From positions 1 through 64,000 of the forward strand of contig PLNW01000166.1 of assembly GCA_003142855.1 (NCBI GenBank): a stretch of DNA of 64,000 nucleotides, read 5' to 3'. The notes below the pieces were generated by a model that was not told where the DNA came from, searched no databases, and saw nothing but the letters and a program-made list of their open reading frames with translations. Both the position numbers and the translations under genes were made by a program. Within the stretch, counting starts at the first letter, position 1, and every line of letters starts with the position of its first letter. This DNA comes from Myxococcales bacterium (GTDB lineage Bacteria; Myxococcota_A; Polyangia; Fen-1088). Positions 1 through 7,185 of this stretch are shown here, in pieces.

Positions 1-9
1 CTTTTTGAA

Positions 10-393
10 TCAGTAGTGGTAGTCCTCGTCGTCCATGCCGAACTCTGCAGCAAAGTCGCTGGCCTCCTCGCAGTAGCAGGTCATCAGCTCGACGAGCCCC
101 TGTGTGTCTCCGCTGGCCTTGCGATAGTCCGAGATCGCCTTCTTGGCCTTTGCAACAGAGACATCCTGGTGCTTGAAGACGTCTGGGTACACCCAGCGAG
201 TGACCACATCCTTGTACGCCTTGACAGGGTCCTCACCCAGGGCAAAGCGGGTGTGGAGGAATGCTCGATTGTCGCTGCTGGCGGCGTACAGATCGGCAAT
301 CAACCGGACCAAGCCGTCACGGTCGATGTCGCCAAGGCAGGTCTTGAGATTGCCCCAAGTCGGTCCTGTCTTTCGCTTGCTGGGACTTGCCAT
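10..393 (-). CDS. DUF6155-like hypothetical protein
   Basis: 127-residue acidic protein with no signal peptide or membrane segment. Its C-terminal half carries the segment SVAKAKKAISDYRKASGD followed by a helical stretch ending in an acidic tail, which resembles the DUF6155 family (SKAKKAISDF-type core, about 170 residues, function unknown). It is shorter than most members I know of. It lies in the lower-GC element and reads leftward, toward the window edge. The ATG start gives a Lys/Arg-rich N-terminus. The family assignment rests on memory of the motif; the function is unknown. Confidence 0.7.
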   Translation of the reverse strand: MASPSKRKTGPTWGNLKTCLGDIDRDGLVRLIADLYAASSDNRAFLHTRFALGEDPVKAYKDVVTRWVYPDVFKHQDVSVAKAKKAISDYRKASGDTQGLVELMTCYCEEASDFAAEFGMDDEDYHY

Positions 394-657
394 CGGCTTG
401 TTTCACCCCATTCCTACTACGTGGATTGCCGGGCAGGATACATCCAGACCCAGAGGACGGACTCTTCCATTTGCCGCCCGTCACCCGACAAAGCACCATG
501 CGCTGGCCCCTCCTTGACCCATCCGAGCGCCTGAGCGCCTGGCCATTTGAGCGTGCCAAGCATCGACGGGTAGCGAGGACGAGTGGACACGGCCGTGATT
601 CCGCGCAACGATGCTGGTCATGCCACTCTTTGCCGTTCGTGGCCGAGGTGAAACAAC

Positions 658-981
658 GTGAGCCAGATCAGGAAAGAGCAGAAGCCGGGGCTCTTCGTTC
701 CGATGATCGACCGCACCAAGTGCGAGGGCGGGTACCACCACGCTTGCGCTGACGCCAAGTGCCCCTGCGTCCCGGCTTGCCCGTACTCCGTCCTGGAGAT
801 TCGCTCTTTGACCACCGCAGATAAGCGGCTCCTATCGCTTGGAGACCGGTTCAGGGCATGGGTCCACCGCAACAGGCAGGCATACGTGGTCAAGGCAGAT
901 GCTTGCACGGCTTGCGCCCGATGCGTCCAGGAATGCCCGGTTCCGAACGTCATCAAGTTGAGGCGGCAGACCCAGGCGTGA
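658..981 (+). CDS. small 4Fe-4S dicluster ferredoxin-like protein
   Basis: 107 residues, GTG start. The second half has a canonical 4Fe-4S motif, C83-x2-C86-x2-C89-x3-C93-P. The first half has an expanded cluster motif with cysteines at 22, 30, 35, 37 and 41 (ending CPYSVLEI), so one of C35/C37 may be spare. Between them lies a basic linker of about 40 residues. It is probably a cytoplasmic electron carrier, since no signal peptide or Tat motif is present. It sits alone in its orientation within the element, with no obvious redox partner nearby, so it looks like accessory cargo. The exact family and partner are unknown. Confidence 0.75.
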   Translation: MSQIRKEQKPGLFVPMIDRTKCEGGYHHACADAKCPCVPACPYSVLEIRSLTTADKRLLSLGDRFRAWVHRNRQAYVVKADACTACARCVQECPVPNVIKLRRQTQA

Positions 982-1265
982 AGCACCACCTGCTGGCCGT
1001 CTTGGCCACTCGAGTTCGCTTCTTCGGCCTGCCTGGTCCCGGCCTCTTGCTCCGTGGTCGCTGAAACAGGGCTTTCACCTAACGGGGTGTGAGTTGCGCT
1101 GGGTGGTGTAGATCCAAATCTCCAGCTCCAGGGACATGGAACCGCTGGATATGAGACTTGTTGCCTTATGCACAAAAAGGAGGACGCACGCAAGCGAGCG
1201 TGGACATCCACCCCCCAGGGTGTAGCGTGCGTTCCAGCCAAGGGCTCCAACAACCGAGGTGGCTC

Positions 1266-1688
1266 ATGTTGATCTCCAAACGACTACTAGGCGTGTCCAT
1301 TATTGTTCTGGCAGCAGCCCTTGCTACTGCGGCCATGGCCCAGGAGAAGCACTACTCCTGGCAGAAAGATCCTGGCCCCATCGCTGGCCTCTGGTCCCTG
1401 ACCTGCCAGGACATGGCAGGAATGGTTGTCGAGTTCAAAGTAGACGACAAGAAAGCCACAGGAAGCATCTCTCAGGTGGGCAAGGCGGCTGCCATGGGCT
1501 ACTCGTTTGGTGAGGAAATCTTCCGGCTGGAAGCCGACGACTTCGGTGATTGGGTGGGACAGCTCCTCTGGAAGGGAGCGGACGGCAGGAAACGTTGGGA
1601 CCCAATTCGATTTGTGGCTACGTCCACACACCTGGATGCCAGCACGGGCATGGACAGCTGCTACAAGAGGATGCCCAGGACCAGATGA
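1266..1688 (+). CDS. secreted hypothetical protein
   Basis: 140 residues. The ATG at 1266 is preferred over the upstream in-frame start at 1158 because a purine-rich ribosome-binding site (GAGGTGG) lies just before it. It also gives a clean Sec signal peptide (MLISKRLLGVSIIVLAAALA, cleavage near AMA-QE). The mature protein is about 115 residues with two cysteines (TCQD and SCYK segments), several tryptophans and alternating hydrophobic residues, consistent with a small periplasmic beta-rich domain. No family recognised. It lies in the integrated element, 284 bp after the ferredoxin gene; that gap shows no gene. Confidence 0.65.
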   Translation: MLISKRLLGVSIIVLAAALATAAMAQEKHYSWQKDPGPIAGLWSLTCQDMAGMVVEFKVDDKKATGSISQVGKAAAMGYSFGEEIFRLEADDFGDWVGQLLWKGADGRKRWDPIRFVATSTHLDASTGMDSCYKRMPRTR

Positions 1689-1927
1689 GTCGCCCGGTGG
1701 ACTGCACTCTCCACTTCCCAATTCTTGATGAGCTGAATGGAACCGAATAGCCTGTAGCAACTCAGACCACTCTGGTTGCCTTGGGCTCTTCCGCTACCCC
1801 AGACCCCTTCGTGTACCTTCCAGCACTAGCTTCAGCATGAATGTCGACCGGCGTCACGCAATTCTACAGCCCCACGTGCGCGTACCACCCAGGGTTGTAG
1901 GCTGCCCGCAAACAGTAGCTCTGTAGC

Positions 1928-2326
1928 TTACCCAGATGCGCTCAGAGCTGCGTTTCTCTGCTTCTGGCTCGTAGACCCCTTCTCCTCCGCCAGACAAGCC
2001 CTACGGTAAGCTCTGAGGGCTGGACGACCTACTTGGGTTCTCCATCTTGCCCGCGACCACACTGTTTGTTCCCAGTACAACAGGTGCAAGCATTTCCTAC
2101 ATCCCACTTTCCCGTTTTCCACAAAGAGAAACTTGCGCCTGGTGCCACAGGGGCATTTGAGCCAACGGCGGCCATGTGAATCTTTGACCAAATCGACCTT
2201 GGTGGTGAAGGTGGTGTTGTCGACCTCAGCTGTGATCGTAGTTGTGTATTTCTTTCGGCGACCTATTGAATCGCGGACAGCCGCAACACCAAAGCTGGGG
2301 ACCTCTTCCACAATCCTGCTGCTCAT
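1928..2326 (-). CDS. zinc-ribbon protein of mobile elements
   Basis: 132 residues. The centre holds two cysteine pairs, CPCGTRRK and CRKCLHLLY, about 16 residues apart, followed by an aromatic WEQ segment. This pattern (W-x-CPCG-RR ... ACRxCxxLxY) is common in small uncharacterised proteins on phages, plasmids and integrative elements, and should bind one zinc ion. The C-terminus is basic (RARWRTQVGRPALRAYRRA), compatible with nucleic-acid binding. The gene lies 17 bp downstream of the next gene to the right on the same strand, so the two probably form one transcript from the palindrome-rich region at 2.9 kb. Confidence 0.65.
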   Translation of the reverse strand: MSSRIVEEVPSFGVAAVRDSIGRRKKYTTTITAEVDNTTFTTKVDLVKDSHGRRWLKCPCGTRRKFLFVENGKVGCRKCLHLLYWEQTVWSRARWRTQVGRPALRAYRRACLAEEKGSTSQKQRNAALSASG

Positions 2327-2343
2327 CTTGTCACCTAAAGCGG

Positions 2344-2772
2344 TCAGGCTCGGGTCACGGACAACACGTTCACGGTGGGTCTGACAGGTGGGCTGGCCAA
2401 ACGATGAAGTAGCTCTGCGGACTTCAAGAACTCGCTCTGTCGCTGGCGATGAAGGGCTGCCATGCGCTCGAGCAATGACAGGACAGCAGCTGGGGATGCT
2501 GAGAAATTTGATCCCTGGGTAAGAAACAGTTGATTCATTTGCTCTACTTGTCCGGCCATCTTGTTAACTGCTGCAGCTTCAGAGGCAACCACTTCCGCAA
2601 CAATGGCGGTCACATCTTGTGGATGGACATCACCGAGGCCCTGTGCCGCTAGTTGTAGTCGGTCCAGTGGGGTCACAGGATGGAGTATGGGGTCATGGCC
2701 AAGCAGATCGATTGGAGCAACCTGCTTGTTGTGTCTCTTCGGCATCTGTGTAGCTATATTGGTATTGAGCAT
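2344..2772 (-). CDS. hypothetical helical protein
   Basis: 142 residues, no signal peptide or membrane segment. Residues about 50 to 130 look helical (alternating Ala, Val, Leu, Glu, Gln), possibly a short coiled coil that mediates oligomerisation. The N-terminal 25 residues are polar and basic. No family recognised. It is the promoter-proximal gene of a two-gene leftward transcript with the zinc-ribbon gene. Its upstream DNA contains three inverted repeats (2898-3008), so it may be controlled by an element-encoded regulator or be one itself; neither is shown by the sequence. Confidence 0.5.
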   Translation of the reverse strand: MLNTNIATQMPKRHNKQVAPIDLLGHDPILHPVTPLDRLQLAAQGLGDVHPQDVTAIVAEVVASEAAAVNKMAGQVEQMNQLFLTQGSNFSASPAAVLSLLERMAALHRQRQSEFLKSAELLHRLASPPVRPTVNVLSVTRA

Positions 2773-2897
2773 CGTGGGCTAATTGTAGCACCTGTGTGGT
2801 CACGGTGGAAACAGCCTACAACCTGGCCGCAAATGGGATTCAAGGGTGCAACAGACAGATCAAATTGCGGAAGAATCTCTCACCAAGATGATGCGGC

Positions 2898-3008
2898 GCA
2901 ATTAGACTCAGTCTAATTGCATTGCATCAATAGCAATGAGTTTTAGGTGTAATTTGATCAATAGCGTATGGGAGTTTTGATTGTGCGGGTACACACGCTG
3001 TGTGTACC
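2898..3008. promoter_or_regulatory. cluster of three inverted repeats upstream of the 2772-1928 operon
   Basis: Three dyads sit in an AT-rich non-coding stretch. First, a 23-bp near-perfect palindrome at 2898-2920 with 11-bp arms (GCAATTAGACT / AGTCTAATTGC) around one base. Second, CATTGC (2920-2925) and GCAATG (2933-2938), overlapping the first by one base. Third, GGTACACAC (2988-2996) and GTGTGTACC (3000-3008) around GCT. They lie 125 to 236 bp upstream of the start at 2772, as expected for operators or a replication or partition site. The AGTCTA half-site recurs at 6900-6916 before the recombinase gene. The rest of 2773-3132 shows no gene. Confidence 0.6.
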
Positions 3009-3132
3009 GGGGATACTGTGGAGACTGGGGAATTGATTAGGTTGCTACTGAACACCACCTGCATCAGGGGTCCGGACAGCACGGAAAGGGGAACGGTCGT
3101 GAGTTAGAGATTCATTAGGTTTTCGGCAGGAT

Positions 3133-3281
3133 TTTCCACAAACCCAAAGAAGTCTTCTTCTTTTGCCGCACAGCAAGAGCGCCCTATGGCTAATATATAT
3201 ATGTCCAATAGGGTCCTTTTGTTCCCCGCTCCTGTACTTTGAAGGTGCGGAGAGAATTAGACTTCTTGGGGTTTGTGGAAA
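3133..3281. repeat. long nested inverted repeat behind the primase-helicase gene
   Basis: The arms at 3133-3154 and 3260-3281 are 22 nt long and complementary with one mismatch (TTTCCACAAACCC.AAGAAGTC). Nested inside are CCGCAC (3166-3171) with GTGCGG (3245-3250), and a CCCTAT ... ATAGGG stem enclosing a TATATATATA core near 3190-3220. The outer arm ends 4 bp from the primase-helicase stop codon. It has no U-run typical of a simple terminator. It could be a replication initiation site, a structured RNA or a 3' processing structure. Confidence 0.65.
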
Positions 3282-3284
3282 GTG

Positions 3285-6284
3285 CTACCGCTCCCTGATG
3301 GTCAGAGAGGCTAGTATCTTGCCCACGAACCTTCTGCCGACACCCACCACTTTGGCTATCTGGTCCTGGGTGGGTTCTTTACCCAGCTGAATACGAAGTC
3401 GTTTCTGAGCAAGCAGAACCAGCTGTGTGATGGGAGGTTCCTTGATTCCCAGTCTAGCTTCCAGATCGTTCATGCTCATCAGCTCGGTCGGCGGCAACCC
3501 CTGAAGCGGCAGATTGGAAAGCACCACGATGAGCTTGTGTGGTCCTTCAAGTGGGCGGATACGAAAAGCTGCCTGGGTCATTTCACCTTCGCGCAGCCGT
3601 TCGTAGAATGCCTTCAGGTCTGGGTCCGCATATGACTTAACCCTTGCTGCCCAGCTCTTGCCGGGTGTGCTGGTGAGGTAGTACGGCCTGGTTTGCTCAA
3701 TTGGAGTTCGGGGAATCTCCCTACCGAAAAGCAAATCCGCCTGAAGACCAACATCAACAAAATCTGGTTCAGCCGCGCCCACAAGCACCAAGGTGTGGCA
3801 GCCTTCAAAGGCCCTACTTCCACGCACCTTCCAGTAGTATCCGGGTATGATCTGTGTTGGCAGCTTGAGCGCTTTGACCACATCCTCGCGGCCAATGACA
3901 GCAAATTTGTCAGCACCCATGCTGGCTCTGCTCTTGTAGAGCGCCTCGATGATGGTCTTCACCTGGTCTGTCTTGGTCCCGGAAAGGAAACTCCGGTTCG
4001 GCAGCTTCTCATCAAAGATTTGCCAGACCTGGGCCACCATTTGAGCATTGGCTTCATCTACTTCAATCTGGCGGCGCGGGAAGATGGGGCGATACAGCCT
4101 TTCTGGACCAGTGGCATCCAGAACAACTACAGGCAGGTTGCTCGTGAACTTGTGTAGCTTCCGCCATGTCAGGACATCCCGGCCTACGACCAGCATCTGG
4201 GTCAGCTTGTTGGGCTTCTCTTTCAGTGCTGACAGGATATTGATCAGCGGCAAAGAAGGAAGGGTCTCAGGCGGCAGGGCTCCCACAACCTCGTAGTAGC
4301 GTTGCTGGAAGGTCTTGAGATTGATGGACCGGGCAAGGGCAGCCGCTCGCGGGTTCTTGAAAGCAGTGACCGTGTCCTGCAGGGTTGCCTTTGCCAGTGC
4401 TTCCAGTATCGGTTCAAGCTGGCCTGCGTATTCGGTAAGCTGATGCCGCACGAATCCGATGGCGTCCTGGAGGTTCTGATGGCCTATGGTGACCCGCTCG
4501 AAAACATGGTCCAGGAAGTCCTCGTCGATGATGACCACCTTGGCTTGGTGAAGGAGATGGGGCAGCTGGGGAAGGTGAAGCCAGGCGGAAGCGGCCACGA
4601 TGGTGGTGTGGGGCTGGGGATTGAACTGTCGATAGTACTGGCAACTATCAAAGCGATTCGTGTACCGGGGACACTTGATGCACACCCGTGACTCCACCAG
4701 ACCTGCGGGTCCACTCTCCCCCAATTTCTCGATGTCCACCTTGCAACCTGGCTCCTCACACGCCTTCTTCCTTGGATGGATTTCAACCAGCTCTGGTCGT
4801 TTGTATGGTTGCTCTACACCGGCCTGGGCTGCAATTCGCTCAGCATCAGCCAGCTCTTGCGGCGACAGGTCTGCTTGCAGGTCCGAAAGAAGTTTCGAGA
4901 ATTCCTTACGTCTTGTTGTGAAAACGGCGGCGGGAACAAGGGCAAATTGACGAAGGATGCGGTAGGTCTTTCCTATGCCTGGAGCACCAGCAGACTGGAA
5001 AACCAGATCAGGGTTCCCCAGAGTTCTGGCAAGGTGCACCCCGGTGAAGTGAGTCAGGTCCTCACGAGCACCATTCAACTGGGGACCGACGGTTGTAAGA
5101 AAACCACCATCACGTCGCTTGGAATCTTTCCAGCTCACCTCCTCTAATGCAGATGTGCGACCGAGCTGAATGGCAAGGTCAACATCGCAGTTTCCAGAAC
5201 ATGGGCACGACTGCAAGATGTCGCGCACGAACTTGTGTGACGGGACCACCTTGGCGTACTTGGGGTCGTGCAGCTTCTCCTGCAGACCATCCAGGATTCG
5301 ATCTGTTTTGTCGGGGTCAGGCCCGCCTGAAAAGACCATCTTGCCCCAGCTTCGCAGGGTGGTCTCTATTTCGTCCCACGACCAACCATCCCGGTCCATC
5401 TTGTGTGCCAGGTAAAAGGCTGCATGGGAACGCTTTCCCCTTGCCGGCTTCGTGTGGAGGATTTCTTGATAGCCAGTACACCAGTCGGTGATGCGTTCAT
5501 CAAGGGGACCCAGGTTGCCGATTTCGATCTTCTCAGCAGGTCCCTGTTGGACCGGTGGTTGCCATGCGTGCAGATGTTCTGCAAGGGTGGTGCACACACC
5601 ACCTTGATGAAGGAGCCGTCGTGGACGCCATATGGACTCATCCCATTTCGTGTTCACTGTACCAGCAAGACCAATGAACTTGGACCGTCCAGGCAGCTCC
5701 AGCTCGGCCTTCCCTGCAATGGCCGGATTGGAGAAATACCGTACCTTCAGCTCACCACAGAATGCCTTCACCGCATCCCAGTCGTAGTCTCCTGCTGGAA
5801 GGCGAACGAGGACATAGGCACCATGACCTGAATCAATGAGCGATGCCTCTGCCAGCAGCGGCTCAGTGTCCAGGATGTTGTTGGCCACCGTCAGGACCGC
5901 TTCCCTCTCCTCACTGCTCGATTCGTTCCGCTCGCTGACCGGATCGATATCGAGAACCATGTTCGTGGTGGTGATGACGTCAGGCTCTTTCGGGTGAACG
6001 CTACTCACCACGAACCTGTTGGGGGCAAACTCAAGAGCTGACTCGAACAGTGCGTTGAACCCGACGAAGAACGACAGGGTCGGATGCTGTCTGTTCAGCT
6101 CACGCATCTGCTCGATTGCGAGCTGGTACTTGGTGGGTTCGAAGACACCGATGTACCGCAGCCCTTCCTGTGGCTTTGCACGGAAGGCTGAAATCTTTGT
6201 GACACCCACGCCTTGATGACCAAGGAGCTGAAGGTGGGCCAGGGCCTCATCCCAGTCGTACTTGATGGTGGTGGGGTTGCTCAT
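3285..6284 (-). CDS. fused AEP-type primase and DinG/XPD-like helicase
   Basis: 999 residues, probably the element's replication protein. The N-terminal third has archaeo-eukaryotic primase signs: an acidic MVLDIDP motif near residue 110 (catalytic DhD pattern), DSGHGAYVLVRL near 150 (s-x-H-like), and GLAGTVNTKW near 210, matching the pGTxNxK signature. The middle has a Walker A motif, GAPGIGKT, near 435. It is followed by clustered cysteines (CEEPGC, then CIKCPRY...SCQYY) like the Fe-S domain of DinG/XPD helicases, then VVIIDEDF (Walker B), VVVLDATGP, and a late VRGSRAFEG segment like helicase motif VI regions. The C-terminus ends in a predicted helix-turn-helix (EPTQDQIAKVVGVGRRFVG). Start ATG overlaps the preceding small ORF as ATGA. 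Domain boundaries are by eye. Confidence 0.7.
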   Translation of the reverse strand: MSNPTTIKYDWDEALAHLQLLGHQGVGVTKISAFRAKPQEGLRYIGVFEPTKYQLAIEQMRELNRQHPTLSFFVGFNALFESALEFAPNRFVVSSVHPKEPDVITTTNMVLDIDPVSERNESSSEEREAVLTVANNILDTEPLLAEASLIDSGHGAYVLVRLPAGDYDWDAVKAFCGELKVRYFSNPAIAGKAELELPGRSKFIGLAGTVNTKWDESIWRPRRLLHQGGVCTTLAEHLHAWQPPVQQGPAEKIEIGNLGPLDERITDWCTGYQEILHTKPARGKRSHAAFYLAHKMDRDGWSWDEIETTLRSWGKMVFSGGPDPDKTDRILDGLQEKLHDPKYAKVVPSHKFVRDILQSCPCSGNCDVDLAIQLGRTSALEEVSWKDSKRRDGGFLTTVGPQLNGAREDLTHFTGVHLARTLGNPDLVFQSAGAPGIGKTYRILRQFALVPAAVFTTRRKEFSKLLSDLQADLSPQELADAERIAAQAGVEQPYKRPELVEIHPRKKACEEPGCKVDIEKLGESGPAGLVESRVCIKCPRYTNRFDSCQYYRQFNPQPHTTIVAASAWLHLPQLPHLLHQAKVVIIDEDFLDHVFERVTIGHQNLQDAIGFVRHQLTEYAGQLEPILEALAKATLQDTVTAFKNPRAAALARSINLKTFQQRYYEVVGALPPETLPSLPLINILSALKEKPNKLTQMLVVGRDVLTWRKLHKFTSNLPVVVLDATGPERLYRPIFPRRQIEVDEANAQMVAQVWQIFDEKLPNRSFLSGTKTDQVKTIIEALYKSRASMGADKFAVIGREDVVKALKLPTQIIPGYYWKVRGSRAFEGCHTLVLVGAAEPDFVDVGLQADLLFGREIPRTPIEQTRPYYLTSTPGKSWAARVKSYADPDLKAFYERLREGEMTQAAFRIRPLEGPHKLIVVLSNLPLQGLPPTELMSMNDLEARLGIKEPPITQLVLLAQKRLRIQLGKEPTQDQIAKVVGVGRRFVGKILASLTIRER

Positions 6285-6547
6285 GCGTGCAGCTCAAAAG
6301 CTTCACGATGAAGATACTCGATCTGCCGTGAGCACCATCGTGCTGCTTTTCTGAACGAGGCGGCGGGAAGAAGGGAATCCAAAGTCTCCAGAACCAGTGA
6401 TTTTGCTCCTACACCTGGAGTACCTGGCACACCTGGATCATCAGCCTCAAGTGCCACACCCGCCACACGTGCGCCGTGACCATGTTGCTGATGCTGCTGA
6501 CCAAGAGCGGGCGGCGGAGAGAAGAGGGGGGAATCCATCTCCGGCAC
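6281..6547 (-). CDS. small hypothetical protein coupled to the primase gene
   Basis: 88 residues from a GTG start. Its stop codon overlaps the primase-helicase ATG (ATGA), which supports translation in this frame. The C-terminal half is a plausible amphipathic helix region (SLVLETLDSLLPAASFRKAARW). The N-terminal half is Gln/His/Gly/Pro-rich and lies over the imperfect direct repeat at 6477-6536. In this frame the DNA stays open further upstream over the second repeat copy, so the true start may differ. No family recognised. Other reading frames over the same repeats are also open, so coding is only moderately supported. Confidence 0.4.
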   Translation of the reverse strand: MPEMDSPLFSPPPALGQQHQQHGHGARVAGVALEADDPGVPGTPGVGAKSLVLETLDSLLPAASFRKAARWCSRQIEYLHREAFELHA

Positions 6548-6659
6548 GGGTGAAGATGCTCTGTTGCATCCGCCACATCTGCCACAGCCGCCACCTTGAC
6601 CATGTTGTTGATGATGATGCTGACCAAAGTGGCGGCCGGAAAAAGGGGGAGGGGAATCC
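6477..6659. repeat. pair of imperfect direct repeats
   Basis: The segments 6477-6536 (60 nt) and 6597-6659 (63 nt) share the order TGACCATGTTG, a GAT/CTG run, CTGACCAA, a GGCGG core, a purine-rich run and GGGGAATCC. They differ by scattered substitutions and one 3-nt length change in the GAT run. A CGCCACA-type segment precedes both. The 3-nt difference fits duplication inside a coding region, but reading frames are open on both strands, so the coding strand is unclear. Confidence 0.6.
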
Positions 6660-6883
6660 GTCCAGTACCACCTTGCCCATCACCTTTACTGGCTGCTGCA
6701 GCTCAAATGCTGCTGCTTGTCCTGGTGCATCTTCTTGGGATCCAGGGTGATGACCAACTGCGGCTAGGCCCCCTGGTTCTGCCCTGACGTTTGGCATCAA
6801 GGTGGCCTACTTGATCTTGGTACACCACCGAATCATGCTTCGTAGAGGTTGACTCATTTCCTTAACCGTAGTTCCGGTTTTCT

Positions 6884-6930
6884 GATGACGCCGGAGACCA
6901 GTCTATTTAATAGACTGAGGTGGCGTCATC
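6884..6930. promoter_or_regulatory. nested dyad between divergent operons
   Basis: An outer inverted repeat, GATGACGCC (6884-6892) and GGCGTCATC (6922-6930), encloses a perfect 17-bp palindrome, AGTCTATT-T-AATAGACT (6900-6916). It lies between the leftward replication genes and the rightward recombinase gene, so it could be a shared operator. Its AGTCTA half-site matches the palindrome at 2898-2920. No T-run follows, so a terminator is less likely. Nothing else was recognised in 6801-7185, except that an in-frame TTG at 6958 could extend the recombinase. Confidence 0.6.
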
Positions 6931-7185
6931 GGGCCGACTTGCCCATTCGGGTGAGCCTTGGCCCTCCCACGATCTGCTGACCAGCATCCTGCTGGGGGGC
7001 CTCTGGCTGCTGCTCTGGCAGCCGTAGCTGCTGTGGCCAATGATCCGGAGGCCCTTGCCCGAGTCACCAAAGCCCTTGCTTCTGGTGACCAAGGCGGGGA
7101 CGCTTCCAGAGCTACCTCGCTCCCTGACAACTTCAGAGTCGACGGCGATTGCAGCGTCGTGCCAAACCCGAAAGGCACCGACGCT

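Noticed and set aside
397..412. TGTTTCACCCCATTCC as a possible parS site
   Set aside because: Only the left half matches the parS consensus and the right half is not palindromic.
6447..6800. 117-residue minus-strand reading frame over the duplicated segment
   Set aside because: Low-complexity Trp/Ser-rich product with no family features; overlaps the more plausible 6281-6547 frame that is coupled to the primase start.
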